Below, piece after piece: positions 35,137 to 47,461 of a stretch of 64,000 bases of DNA. Source of the DNA: Aspergillus flavus (taxonomy: Eukaryota; Ascomycota; Eurotiomycetes; Eurotiales; Aspergillaceae); the NCBI RefSeq assembly GCF_009017415.1, contig NC_092404.1, forward strand, positions 2,728,001 to 2,792,000. The letters run 5' to 3'. The position numbers and the translations under genes are program-made. Within the stretch, counting starts at the first letter, position 1, and each line of letters opens with the position of its first letter. The notes under the pieces were generated by a model, which worked only from the letters and a program-made list of their open reading frames with translations, did not search any database and was not told the DNA's origin.

Positions 35137-36248
35137 AGTAGCAGTCGTGGGCCACTGCGTTTTAGGGGTTATATATATCGGTATGGGTCACACGTTTAAG
35201 AGGCTCCAAAGATGTCATGAAGGAACGTATAACAAGCAGAAGAAATAATAATAAGCCATTGTTCACTTAACTGTATGTGGCATTCCAAATTGAGAGCCTG
35301 GAGGTTCGTTGGTTGTTGTGCTCCTACAGCTGCGGCTCTGTGCATTTTGTTCCAGGCCTTCCCGTGATCCATGCATGCTTCTCCTTCAATCATCGCCTTT
35401 AGGTCCCTTTTCCTTTTCTTTTCCTTTTCTTCCACTCTACCTCTTTGGGACTCACCTTCGACCATATCCTAGGTACCTCTCTTCTGACCCGCTTTTACAA
35501 TAGGGTTGGAATTATCATTATTATATATTTGATAGTATTGATTTGCAGTTTCGAGAAAGGAACAAAGACAATCAATCGGCAGCTCCCGCCCCCGTTTGGC
35601 CATTTTCCGCCGAGGACAAAATCCGGCCCATGAGAAAAAAAGAAGCTATTCAACAACGAGCTGTTCCCTGCAGATCTATATTGCCGCGAAGTTGCTACCA
35701 CGTCTTTACGATCGAATTTTCCAACCTTTTTTTTTTTGTCCATCGCGAGCTCAACTCAAACCTCTAATCTCTGGTTGACAGAAAACGAAACTTAAAAAAG
35801 GAGGGAAGAGGAAGAAAAGAAAAAGAAACCAAACAAATCAACCAATAAAATCGCGGAGAAGGGGTTTTCTTTTCTTTTCTTTTCTTTTCTTTTTTTGAGA
35901 GAAAAAAAAAAGGACATTTGACAATTAGGTGTTGGGGATACGGAAACTTTTCACCATTGACACCAATAGATCAAAGGACAAACTCGCAATGACTCGGGAA
36001 GCGGAGACCCTCTAAGTGTTGATCAACGCCTTCTTGGCCCAGACTCCGTGATAACCATCAGCTTTCCCACGTTCACCTGTCGTCCACGAGCGATCATCAG
36101 CCGACAAATCTTACCCTCCGGCCAACATTTACGCCGCTGGTCTATCGGCACGCCATTCCACTCTTCGCAGAAATAGTCGCGACCTTGTTTTACGTCTCGC
36201 TGCTGCGGCCCTTGGCCGGAGCCCTCTCCCCCTGTTCCGCCTCGCGAG
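35137..36248. promoter_or_regulatory. Divergent 1.1 kb promoter, F-box / SFL1-like
   Basis: Long pyrimidine-rich tracts (35390-35445) and a pentanucleotide TTTTC array (35865-35897) sit here, with a purine-rich stretch just before the array (35786-35830). Such a long leader is common for fungal regulators. No clear heat-shock element (inverted nGAAn repeats) was found by eye. Confidence 0.45.
35865..35897. repeat. (TTTTC)n microsatellite
   Basis: About six head-to-tail TTTTC units in the presumed 5' leader/promoter of the SFL1-like gene. Such arrays vary in length between isolates. Confidence 0.8.
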
Positions 36249-38360
36249 ATGAGCGGTCTCGCCGATCCCGCGTCTAGAAATACCGTAGTATCTGGCGCTA
36301 CAGATGTGCCAGGCAGGACACGAAAGCTTCCTCTCCTCTCTTCCTCCGTTCCAGCTTCCGGTCAACCGATGGGTGATCCTATGGAGGTCACTCCGCCTGC
36401 TTCAGCAGCGGCAACGGGCGCTGGGCCCTCAGCCCACAACAATTCTGACAATGATCGAGCGGGCGCAAGCACTATAGCCACTTCCAATGGTTCTACTGAA
36501 CCTGCACATGTGCACAATCATGTAGCGCCCAGCCAGGCCATTGGGGCTGCAGCTGCAGCCCAGCAGCCCAAGGTCGTGCAAACTGCCTTTATTCACAAGC
36601 TGTATAAGTACGTCTTCTCGCAAATTGTGACTTTGTTTGCTTGCCTCAAATACATTACTAGAAATGCTCTCAAGTGAGCTTGTGCTGATAGTACCCGACA
36701 GTATGCTAGAGGACCCAAGTATCCAACATCTAATTTCATGGTCCCAGACTAACGACAGCTTCGTCATGTCCCCTACTCCCGAATTCTCTAAAGTCCTTGC
36801 GTTCGTTCTTCGCTCGTGTCCCCCTACACTTGATCACCTATAGCTAATTACTACTAGCCAATACTTCAAACATACCAATATTTCGTCGTTCGTAAGGCAA
36901 TTGAACATGTACGGCTTTCATAAAGGTATGTCTACCCGTTTGGTTAATGAGTTTCGTCCCTTGTCTGTTGCTCATATGGAGCGCCTTAGTGAGCGATGTG
37001 TTCCACACTGGATCGCCAGACTCGGCACTTTGGGAGTTCAAGCACGGGAATGGCAATTTCAAACGTGGTGATCTGATTGGATTACGGGAGATCAAAAGGC
37101 GAGCCTCTCGGCATGCGTTGATCCATCGCGACTCGTTTCCGGGCCACAAAGCCGCTGCCTCCCAGCCTGGCACACCGGCTGAACCAGTCCCTGATGCCAC
37201 TGAAGCTCGCTTGATGAATCTGGAGCATACGTTGTACGACATGCACAACCGCTTGAGTCGCGCGGAGGAAGGCAATGCGGCACTCAATGCAAGATGCCTA
37301 GCCATGGCGGAGAGCCTGAGCAGGTGCTATCATGTAAGTCTCACGCCATCTATGCCTTCACTCCGTACCTTTGAATTGAATTTATCATTGATTATTTACG
37401 CAACCCAGTGGACACATTCAATATCGCGCTTTTTGCAAGGTATGATTCCGGATCGTGAAGGTCTCCTGTACAGAGATGGTGAGTAGTAATACAACATACA
37501 CATAAACAATTACCGGGACTTCAAATGGTCTTTAACAATCTCTAGTATCCAGCATGCAGGCAGAACTGGAGAAACACCTCGACAGTGTGCGAGCCCTCGA
37601 GCATCCCCCTGATCCGTATCTATCAATTCGACAGCCCTACGTCCCAACTGTATCGATTGATCCAGGTCCACCTCTATCTCCGCGTCAAATGCCACAGGAA
37701 GACAGTCGTCGGCCTTCGGTGATGGATGCGACTAGACCTAATATGATACGACCACCTGTTCCTTCACATCTAGCTGTATCGCCTCGTAGATATGGCTCAA
37801 TTGGCGCGGCAAATTCTTCCCCAACTTATAGCCGCCCGCAAGTCCCGACAGTCATTCCCCCACAGCAGCCGGTGCCGCATCCCCTTTCATCCGTCTCCTC
37901 CCCGCCGGGTCCCAACTTGGCTCGCCGACATACATCTGCAGACATTCGGCAGCATGGCTGGCCCCCGCCTGGCGTGTCCCCATTCCAGTCTGCTCATCAG
38001 CCTGGTACAGCAACAGCCCCCTGGTCTCCGTCACCGCATCGAACCCCGACTTCAAGTGACCAGCAGGTTCGAGAAGTTCTGGCCCAATATGAGATGGGAG
38101 CACCACGACGCCTGCAGGATACCTCGCGTCACGCTACCCCTCCTCTGAATCCCGACCAAACAAACTCAGGACCTACCGCCGATAGTAGTTGGACATTGGG
38201 TCCGAGATTCCCTCGGCATGACACCTCTTTGCCTGCAACAAGACGGTCAAGTATGGCTAGCAATGTACATTCCTTGCTAAATCCAGCTGATACCGCCGAA
38301 AGACCCGACGAGGAACAGCATGCCACACTCGAGGATCGAAAACGAAAGCGTCTGGAGTAA
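36249..38360 (+). CDS. HSF-type transcription factor, Sfl1-like
   Basis: Six exons: 36249-36607, 36702-36800, 36858-36925, 36990-37333, 37409-37478 and 37546-38360; 584 residues. The HSF DNA-binding domain is pieced together over four exons: TAFIHKLY|NMLEDPS, ISWSQTNDSFVM, FSKVLA|QYFKHTNISSF, VRQLNMYGFHK|VSDVFH, then WEFKHGNGNFKRGDLIGLREIKRR. That last block and the lack of a long heptad trimerisation array favour the Sfl1/Hsf2-like branch over Hsf1. A coiled coil follows (ARLMNLEHTLYDMHNRLSRAEE). N- and C-terminal parts are disordered and Ser/Pro-rich. In yeasts Sfl1 represses flocculation/filamentation genes downstream of PKA; here the role in development or stress is inference. Confidence 0.9.
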
Positions 38361-39078
38361 ATAAACATTGGTGTACCTTCTTGAGCTGTGCTCTTCACGC
38401 TGAACGATGCGTGTGTCACGGTCTTTGGCCTTCGACGGAAATAACATCAAGGATCAACTACTCGTTCAGATTCGACCTTCCCATGTGGCGTGCATTCTGG
38501 AATCAAAGAGAGAAGCGCAAAGCTAAACTTTCAATGCTGCATATGCTGGGAGTTTCGTCGTACATCTGGATTCTTCTAATTGTCTAAAACTTGGTGGATC
38601 GACAATCACACAATCCTTTGGCGATCTTACTTCATTGGGACTACGGATGCCCCAATCGTTCTTACTCAAACTTAGGGTGGCGCTTGTTACTCTTCTGCCA
38701 GCATAGATATCTGTGTAACATCAAAGGTGGATGTTAGCATGTGACATACTATGGCTGCGTTGCTGACGCCAGCATCCCAGGCTTCATTTGCCGTATATCA
38801 CACACCCTCGAGTTGGTAGGGCCAAAAAGTTCTTGGGTATTCTTTAGAACCGAGAATGCATGTTGATATCTAGGTGCTTATATTCGAGTGTATACGTAGA
38901 TCTAACCGTGGGGCCGGTCCTTCCAGATCAGGGAGATAAGCGGTTATGTGAGGTTACAAGTCGTGTATATAATTCTATCGTTGTATAATGTATATGTATC
39001 GTCAAAGTATCTCAAGCAGATATAGGGGTATATTGAAAATCCAATCCTCGGCCATGAGAGCCTGAGCAGGGGACGAAT
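38361..39078. other. Convergent spacer, SFL1-like / DUF3245-like
   Basis: About 720 bp of AT-rich sequence; nothing recognisable. Presumably two 3' UTRs. Confidence 0.4.
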
Positions 39079-39908
39079 CTATTTCTTCTTCCTCTTCCTT
39101 GACCGCTCAGCAAGAATCTCGTCTAAGAAGCTTGTAGCTTTCCTCCTCCCTCGCAGTCGAGATGGCTGTTGTGATAAAGACTCTCCTTGCTTCACCAATG
39201 TCTCAACCTCACCATCTCCACCGCCATCAACCCGATCCCCACGATCGTCGTTGTCAGTTACGATATAGTCAAGAGACCTCGGAATAGACTCCGCTTTTCT
39301 TTTCTTAGTCGGGCCCTTCTTTCCGACTGAGGCCGTTCGTCCTTCGTCCTCGTCATCATCGTCACCAGCTCTGCCCGCCGTAGTCTGGGACTGATTCGTA
39401 GCAGAGCTGGCACCTGATAAGCTTTTCATGTTGCTCGGCTGTCGACCCGCCGCTGCACTCCTCTCCGACATGATTTTCTTGTAATTCTTCCCAAGAAGCT
39501 GTCTCCGCAGTTTATCGTTGGAGTCAAGTTCCGTGCGATTCCAACTTCCATCGGCTGCCCTGGAGGGAAGGGGTGCCCCAACACCTAAACTGTAGCCATC
39601 ATCCAATCAGTGCTAGTCATGAATCGCATAGGGAAAGGGGAGGGGGAATAAATAAGATTAAAATGAATAAGAAGGGGGAAAGAGAGGTAGGTTATTTCCC
39701 ATAGCATAGCATAGAGTAAGACCTACGTTTCTGGCACAGCTGTGAAAACCTCATCCTCTTCTTGCTGTAACGCCTCTTCAGACTTTGTATTGGCTTGTTC
39801 CTCCTGAGTCTTCGGGGGTAACCATGAGGCGACGAGTCGCTGACTGCGTGCTAAAGCAACATTGGCTTTGTTTAGTATAACATCTGTTTCCGTCTTGGAT
39901 AAAGACAT
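39079..39908 (-). CDS. Small basic protein, DUF3245-like
   Basis: Exons 39727-39908 and 39079-39589 give 230 residues; the 137-nt intron uses CTACAG and joins VPET|LGVGAPLPSR. The N-terminus has a conserved helix (TDVILNKANVALARSQRLVASWLPP), then LRRQLLGKNYKKI, an acidic and Ser-rich middle (DDDDEDEGR), and a basic end (TSFLDEILAERSRKRKKK). This layout fits the fungal DUF3245 family, whose members look nuclear/nucleolar from their Lys-rich tails; the function is unknown. The intron contains a short CATAG triplet repeat (39700-39714). Family naming is from memory of the C-terminal motif and is moderate. Confidence 0.8.
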
Positions 39909-40441
39909 GATGTCGATTATCCCGCCTCGTCCTTGCTCTTCTTTTCTTTTTGGTGTTTCCTGGTTTTGTCCTATCTAACTCTACACTCACCTTTTTCTTT
40001 GCGATAGCGAGGCGGAAGGACGCGGCATAACGCTCACCGCTTACTCAGTACTTCACATGGGTCTACTTGTATATACAATTGCAAGCTCTACCTGTACCGG
40101 TCAACTCGGTAGGCTACTAGTACTCTAGTCCTTGTATATATACGTTTTATTATGGTATTTAGACTATCAATATAATAACACTGACCTTAATCATGAAAAC
40201 GAGCCCAAACAACTCGTGACAATTATCGTGACTGACATTATGCCCACTGTGTCGCTGTCTTGACGCGCTTGGAGTACACGGGATCAATGTCCCTGACAAG
40301 GATATCTATCATGATCTCAGATATCATATCGAAGAGTAGGTCGTGTGATCTGGTAGACTTAGGCTCTTTAGTGGGCTGGTGGTTTTCTAGTTGGCCTAAG
40401 GAATGGAAAGCTGCATCGAATGCCTAGTGATCGGGTGTTAG
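39909..40441. other. Spacer between helicase pseudogene and DUF3245-like gene
   Basis: About 530 bp. Nothing supportable apart from AT-rich sequence. Confidence 0.35.
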
Positions 40442-43400
40442 TTAATGTTCCCAAACGATACACGCGGGATATAATGGCTGGCGTACTATTTGTAGTGTCT
40501 TTCGAAGTTCAATCAATAATCTGGCTGCACGATCGCCTCCCGACCCCTCATTGGCCTGGACTAGGAAGCCCAGCCAAGAGTCCATGCATATTCTGCGGCC
40601 ACTTCCATGGAGTCGCCCTCCCAGGAGGCAAGCGGCGAGCGGCGTGACATGTGAAGTTTGCTTTAGAACATACGTGTCCCCCGAAGAAGGCTTGGTCGTC
40701 GAATTAAAGATGAACAGACTCCTTGGTCGCTCCGTGGAATTGACAGAAGAGGGTGACATGTGTGTCATATCATTTGTCTCAGTATAGTAACGCCTGCGCG
40801 AAGCTGACGAAGGGGCTGCAAGGTTGGGATACATGACATGAAATAGCAGAGCTTTGATGAGTGGGGTACGCCATGAATTGGTATTCAAACTGGCACCTCC
40901 AAACTGGAAGCGCTCATCCAGGTGTTCATGGCAGGAGATAATCTTTCTCTTAGCTAGGAACTCAAGCGTATGACGGGCCGCCTGTAGCACTTCATAGACG
41001 CGATCGAAGTGTATATGGTTCGATACTGCGAACCCAAATGCGGCTGCACGACCCTTTCGATACCAAACCTCACGGGTCGCCTTGAATGCGTTGGCCGCGC
41101 TGAGGTGGTCGCTCCAGGTGTTTCGTGAAAATTCTACACGAGTCCTGTGCACATCATTACGTGTCTCCTGGACCGGCGATGAGTAGAACAAAGATTGGTC
41201 GCCCCCGATTACCCCAATAATGAGAAGCTGATCGAGGCAGCGAAATATAACCCCCAACAGAATCAGCTTAGCGCGGCAAGGGTCAAGTGGCAGCTCTGAG
41301 AGAAGGACTCCGAGGGGGGTAAGTCTCTCTTTCTCATCCAGTGCTCTCAAAAGTTGTAGGTTACTAATTGCCAAGTCCAACTTGGCCGCGTCCGGAGGTT
41401 CAATGGAATCTCGTAAGGTGTCCTGGATGGAGGCAGACGATACTGTCCGCTTCACTTGCAAAGTAGCCTGTTGCAAGTCCTCCCGCATCATTCCTGGAAA
41501 TCTGGTGATGCGGAAAGACTTGTGCATATCCCTCGTAAAAAGAGCAAAGTACTCTCCTGCTGGACTCTGCCAGCCCTGCCTGCACGCTGAGCAGCACTGG
41601 ATTGACTAATCCAACAACATGCAAACCGGGTTGTCCTTGAGTGTGGCACGTAAATTCTTTGATTTACCTTTCCTGGATCAATGACAACCTTCACATCTGA
41701 AATAGTTATCGAGGTTTCGGCCACATCAGTAGACAAGATAACTCGGCGACAAGCTCGCGAAACTGGACTAAAAAGCTCTTTCTGACCATCGGGAAGGTTC
41801 GAATGGAGCTGCAAAATCTTGTAACGACTACAGTCAGAGAAGTCACAGCCTAGCATCTTTCCATATTTTCGGACGGCACTTTCAACAGCCATGATGTGAC
41901 GTAAGCCGGGGAGGAAGACCAGGATAGAGCCACCCTCGGTACTAGACAAGACATGACAGATAACGGCGCATATGAGGCCTAGTGGTATCAAAGGATCTTC
42001 TTCTCGAAGCATGGATGGAGAAGATTGTGGTAAGCTCGGATCATGCGAATGCTGGCCCCCATCGATCCCTTGTTCACCAAAATTCAGGCGGTCTGTCACT
42101 GGCAGAAGGTTATATCTTCTAAAATACTTTGCTGTCTGGGGCTCATCGATCAATAATGATAGCGCTCGCGGGGAGTAGAACCTAGATAAAGATTCGATGA
42201 CCTCATCTAGGTAATGTTTGCCAACAGGGAAAGCGCGGCCGGGAATTCGGAGATGTGGAGCAGGCAAGCGACCTCCGTCGTCGACGGCATTTTGAAGTAT
42301 GAAGCGAAGAGGTCGAGGTCAAGTGTTGCACTCATCACAATAACCTTAGGTGCATGTAATCCTAGGCCACGACGTTGACCGACAAGTTTCTTAGAAAAAG
42401 CATGAGTAAGTCGAGGTCAAGGGCTCGTTCGTGAACTTCATCGAGTATGATGTGGGAGAAAGACACCAGGTAGGACTTGGAATGTAGCATAGTGAGGATG
42501 CAATACGTGATTGAGTCCAACCTTGTGGGACGCCGAGAATCGAATCTAATTTGATACCCTATGGAGTATCCAAGTGATTCCCTTCTTTCTTTCGCAACCC
42601 GCTTAGCTAGTGAAGTCGCTGCTATTCTGCAAAGTTAGACGCAAAGTATTTTGCACAGACTTCCAGAGCCCTTGACCATAGCATCGTCGAGCAGCATCTG
42701 GGGCACTTGTGTTGACTTTCCGGAGCCAGTATCTGCTACAATGAGAGAATATGTGTTCTTTTAAATAAGGTCAAGTATGTCATCCTTTCTTCTGTTGATC
42801 GGTAACCTTCCATGACGTTTCCACGGCCTACCAACAGGCAAGCCCAATGAGCTATCGACTTTGTTCAGCTCATGGTAAGCCTCCTGGTCAGTAGAAATAG
42901 AAATCTCCGTTGGCCCTCCACTGCATTTTGCAGTGGAAAAGGAGGGGGCACGTTTTAAATCCTTCAAGGCCCTAAGCATGACAATAAACATGTCTTCGTC
43001 TATATGTAACTTCATATGTTGCAATTCTTTTCTTAATTCGTTGAGCTCTTGCAATGAGCCACTTGTATGGAGTCTTGAGATCAAGGCCAACAAGGCCTGT
43101 AATTCTGCTGAAGACTGACACACATTAGCTTAAACAGCTAATTCGAGCTATCATTTATCATACCCTACCTTCGAGCTTCCTGTTCCGGACGTGGTTATAG
43201 TTGTAGATGTATGCTGAAGGGCACAATCTACAGCGCAATCAAACTTGCCTTTGTCACGGCTAACAAATCGAGAAATGAGCCGTATTAACCCTTTCTGAAC
43301 AAATTCAGAGTGTAGGACAGGCTTGGGAGACCGCAAGAGTACCTGTCCAAAACCATTATAGTCTTCCTCTCCAGGAAGAGCATCGTTAACATTTTGTGAT

Positions 43401-43741
43401 TCGTCTACGGCACTAGATATATTGACGTCGGGTGCTCTTGAAGACAAACCACTGTCGTCGCACGCTGACCCATTCTCAGCTACAGAGCCCTTTTCCTGGC
43501 TTCGGGATGGTGCGATGGAGCGCTCCAAGGATGCTATTGTAGCTTCTCCTTCAAAGGCACACGCTGCGGTTGATCTCGTCCTAGTCATACAGTAGGGAAC
43601 TAGAGCACTGCGAAGTAACGGGCGTCTCGGCTCCAAGAGTGACCTACATACTTCCGTGGCCAGGTTTCTAGTTTGAATGCTAGGTAACACTGCGGTGTAG
43701 CGACCAGTTGCGATGTTGCGATGTTGGGAAGGTCGCGTCAC
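40442..43741 (-). pseudogene. Decayed DEAH/DEVH-box RNA helicase (DHX29/DHX36-like)
   Basis: Helicase order is clear: motif I ADTGSGKSTQVPQ, motif II DEVHER, motif III VMSATLD, motif VI QRAGRAGR, then HA2 and OB-fold parts (TPLGVLLSELPLDP; TPLAACLLGGRLHG). Lesions: TAA at 42761-42763 just before KNTYSLIVADTG; TAA at 42635-42637 where motif Ia (family text QPRRIAATS) is expected, leaving only RIAATS intact; single-base frame losses near 42387 (after LMLFLRN), near 42285 (after FASYF) and near 41570 (after RAGRV). The TTG-type block after ITYC is also missing. None of these is explained by a GT...AG intron, while a real intron (43115-43168) is intact upstream. The HA2/OB part (40442-41527) has no lesion. 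The N-terminal extent is approximate. Confidence 0.85.
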
Positions 43742-44443
43742 GTTTAGAAGAGCGAGACGTATGTATGGAGGGCCATCTTTGATACAGAAAAAATGCCTGA
43801 TGCTCTATGACAAGGTGGTAGTTAGCATTGACTATGTGACGCATGTATGATAAAAGGTAGAAGGTTGATAATAATGTACCGGATAGCTTTGCATTGCCGC
43901 ACGTCGGGTGAAGGTGCGGTACTACTACGCATTGATCGCCGCATGGAGGAGATCTAATCATGAGATGAAAATGGTGTATATAGTCATTTTCTTGGTCTAT
44001 GTGGTGTTTGATAGAGTATCCCTTTCGAGGGAGTGGGGAAAAAGGAAAGAAAAGAACACACGAGGTAAAGGGTGAAATAGTAGGTTATTTTTAAAAATGT
44101 GAGTATCATCAATCTGATTGGCCATGGCGTGGCATAAATTCATTCAATTACTACTTTACCTACTACAATCTCGAATATCCTGCGGGTTTCCGCTCTTCTA
44201 TCTGCATATTCAAAGCGCATATATGCAAATAATAGATTGAATCAGGCCGATTCTAGTATTAGCGAGCTCGTAGCGTCATTGCGTGTGTATGTACATCTAG
44301 GTCTATCCTTTCCCTCAATATATATTGGTCTCATCAGGTATGAAAGAAGCGACCCCCAGCCCGAGCAATATAAGGTATGTGCTGGGGATCAAAATCAAAA
44401 CAAAAAAGAACACAAAGAGAAATAAAAGAATATAAACCAATCC
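43742..44443. other. Spacer right of the helicase pseudogene
   Basis: About 700 bp. It probably includes the former helicase 5' end and the 3' UTR of the OXLD1-like gene; no separate gene seen. Confidence 0.35.
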
Positions 44444-45340
44444 TCATGATCCTTCTCCATGTTGCTGGTGTTTTTGTTTCAATTTTTTCTCCGTCTTCAT
44501 AAACTCTCGAATCCCAACCGGGATGCTGGCAAACAGATCGTCTGCCTGATCGGGAATAGTCCACTTTGTCTCACTCCCGCCTCCATCGTCATCCATGCTA
44601 GTGCTCGCAGAAGCAACCTCGGCCCTTGGAGTGTGGAGCAAATCCCCAGTCGGCCCTTCCGAAGTGCCTTTGGCCTTAGCCTGCGCGACCCTCGCCGCCC
44701 AATCTTCCATTTCATCACGAAAATCATCCCAGACACAATGTACACAGCCACTCATGCAGCAATTGTCAGGTTCCTCTGGCCTAGGCGGTATCGCAACCCC
44801 ATTTATAGTTTTCCATGTAGACTCTGATGGCGTCGCACCGGGATTATACCGTGAAGAGCGACCGGGGCCAGCAAGGCGAGTGCCGAACACAATAGACATC
44901 TTGTCCTGCGGCGACTGAGGCTCGATTTTCGAAGATATTGACGGCTCATTATCCGGTTCTTCAGAAATAGGACGCGAGGAACTTGCTTGACGACTGTAAG
45001 GAGAGCGAGATGAGAGAATGTCATGATAATACCCCGATAATGGATGTGCTTGAGGGGCTTCTGAATTGTTCAAGTATGCTGTCGTATCCTGGGACTTGGT
45101 ATGCGCATGGCTAGCAGTCCGTCGGGTCGAGGGAAACTGTGCATATCGTCCGATAGACAATGCTGACGCAGGGAGAGAGCGCGCCTGATTTATAGGTAGA
45201 ACATGACCCATGCCCGACAAGCAGGGGGCCATTTTGAACACCGATCGCCCTTTACCCATGAAGAGAAACTCAGTAGTGTCGGAAGGTTGCTGGGAAGAAC
45301 ACTGTGGGAGAAAGTGTTCTTTGACTTCCGAGGCAGACAT
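44444..45340 (-). CDS. Oxidoreductase-like (OXLD1-type) mitochondrial protein
   Basis: A single exon with 298 residues if the ATG at 45340 is used; a second ATG at 45259 (MGKGRSVFKMAPCL) would give a better presequence. The recognisable part is IPPRPEEPDNCCMSGCVHCVWDDFRDEMEDWAARV, the Cys-rich core of the oxidoreductase-like N-terminal family (human OXLD1), with P..P..P spacing before the CC. The Arg/Ser-rich N-terminal third fits import into mitochondria. The biochemical activity of the family is not established to my knowledge, so the name is structural only. It is divergent from the putative kinetochore gene with 235 bp between starts. Confidence 0.8.
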   Translation of the reverse strand: MSASEVKEHFLPQCSSQQPSDTTEFLFMGKGRSVFKMAPCLSGMGHVLPINQARSLPASALSIGRYAQFPSTRRTASHAHTKSQDTTAYLNNSEAPQAHPLSGYYHDILSSRSPYSRQASSSRPISEEPDNEPSISSKIEPQSPQDKMSIVFGTRLAGPGRSSRYNPGATPSESTWKTINGVAIPPRPEEPDNCCMSGCVHCVWDDFRDEMEDWAARVAQAKAKGTSEGPTGDLLHTPRAEVASASTSMDDDGGGSETKWTIPDQADDLFASIPVGIREFMKTEKKLKQKHQQHGEGS

Positions 45341-45575
45341 TATATCATTCTGCAAACAATGCAAACATTTCGTCTCGCAGAATGCGATGTATGCTTATCG
45401 TAAGGTCTGCAGATCGCGTCGTTCTCCAGTATCACTTCTTGACAAAGACGGAACCGCCAAGGTAGTCATGAAGGATCGGTACTGACATATAGGATATATA
45501 TACGTTTTTCGGACATCTATCAACATACCAGACGGTGCGAAACAAGTATAGCGCGCTGTTCCTAACACGTCGCCG

Positions 45576-47461
45576 ATGAACCCGCAACCTCATGCACAGC
45601 GCCCACCTGATCGCGCACCACCTCAAGAACCAACCAGAGAAAGCTTAGCGCGATCGCAATCGGAAAGTCCGCTGCGCGAAACTAGCAGCTCATCGAAGAG
45701 GAGCTCACAAAGACCTATAGACCAAGCTGAAACGAGAGCTTTTGGGTTACGCGATAGAAAAGCTCTTCGGCCCTCGCTGGTTTCAGATGCAGGCCTAAGG
45801 CTGGACAAAATCTCACCAAGTAGACGACTAAGTGGTCTTCAAGCGTTCGCAGCCCCTCCGAGGCGAGTCTCGAGGAGAATTCTTCCTTCAGACCTGTCAT
45901 TCAAGTCTCCAATAGTGACACGGGGGAATAAATTGGATCGTGGACCACCCGATAGTCCGGACGACCAATTAGCATCTGAATTGAGCAATGCGACGGGTGA
46001 AGCCAATTCACATACAGACTTGCATGAAGGGCTTGAAGAACCTGATCTACCCCCAACCCCAACACAATTAGGCCTAGAAAGACCCCCCGCACGGCCAAAA
46101 GGGCTACTGAGCAGCAGTCCGACTATGCAGCATGGTAGCCTGGGGAAACGACGAACTACTGACCATCTAGAACAGAGCCCCTCTAAACTTCGGAACGTTC
46201 ATTATGGAGAAGGCGACGAAGATCTACTTGAGTCCAACTCAAATATGGCACAAGTACTATTTCCAGAGCCTGTTTTGGAAAAACGGCGATTGACAACGCA
46301 ACTTGCCACCGAGATAAAACAACTTAGCGATGACATCCTTGAATTGGAGAATTGGTCGAAGGGCTCAAGATACAATGCTGACGACTCAGATCTAGACATG
46401 GGCAAACTTGTGTAAGTATATTATGTCCATTTATTTGAAAATTGACCTGACTAGTGAACAGGTCAATATTGTGTGAGGATCCCATCAAGGGAAAAACTGC
46501 AAAGCTGGGCCCATATGATATTTCCATGTCTTCTTTCATTTCGATGTTGCTTCCGTTTTCTACGAAGTGTTCTCCAATAACCTCAGAAGAGCATCCTCCG
46601 CTGAATCCTTTTGCTCTTGATAAACTTTCTCATGCTGAACCATATCTAACAATATTCGCCCCATTGAAACTCAAAGCATATTCAAATACTTACTGCGGTT
46701 CGGACTCAGACATACATTTGGAAACACATACCCTGGAACTGTCTGCACCGTGGCCCTTTCCTTCTAGACAATTTCACTTATCCATCAACTACGAAACGGA
46801 TCCAGAAACACAGTCTGTACTCTCTATATCGGTACCAATGGCCATTGAAAACAAACTACCAGTATATTTGCGCCAGTGGATTGAATCAAGGCTAGCGAAC
46901 CCCCTCTTGAAGTTGGATTTATCGGGTCTATGCTGGGGCATAAACCGGTATTGGGAAGCCTCAATATCACGTGCCAAATTATGGTCGCGGCTAGAATTCC
47001 AATATCCAGGACTGATCAGAAGTCGTGGGACAACCAGGATTACTGATAAGCTAGATGACTTCCAAAACCCCGATATGCTCTCTCTCTCGAATATGAGTCT
47101 ACGCAAAATACTACCACACCTTGAGCGTACATCGATGCTATTCGAGTCCGGAGATGGAGAGTCTGTTCGAGCCTACTTTTCATGCGAACTAACAATCGAT
47201 GAATGGGCATGTGAACCCAGGTTGGTGCCGGGGATCAGTGTGTCTGCGCCGTCCATGATGCATGGCAGGTTGGGAAGCAAGGTGGAACAAGATGTCAAAG
47301 GACTGTTTCACACAATTTTGAACGAGAAACAGGGCGGGAGAATAGGCGCAGACGTTGATATTGATGCAGATGCAATAGTACATGCTGCCGAGCATATCCT
47401 GGGTGCTTTGTTCTGTGATGAGCCTGAAAAACATGTGTTCAAAGTCAAGGCAAAACGGTGA
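45576..47461 (+). CDS. Putative inner-kinetochore (CENP-O/Mcm21-like) protein
   Basis: Exons 45576-46411 and 46462-47461 (intron 50 nt, GKLV|SILCEDP in phase), 611 residues. The first ~200 residues are disordered, rich in Arg/Ser/Pro, with the string LPPTPTQLGLERPP. Then a predicted coiled coil (LEKRRLTTQLATEIKQLSDDILELENW) leads into a folded C-terminal half with LLPFSTK and ESVRAYFSCELTIDEW. This coiled coil plus alpha/beta C-terminal layout recalls the CENP-O/CENP-P (Mcm21/Ctf19) RWD-type subunits, but I cannot confirm it, and the protein may be an unrelated conserved fungal one. It has no membrane segment or signal peptide. Confidence 0.75.

Noticed and set aside
42610..42660. Explaining the helicase motif Ia stop by an intron ending CTAACTTTGCAG
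   Set aside because: Any donor would give an intron under 40 nt or one that removes motif Ia; the C-to-T reading keeps length exact.
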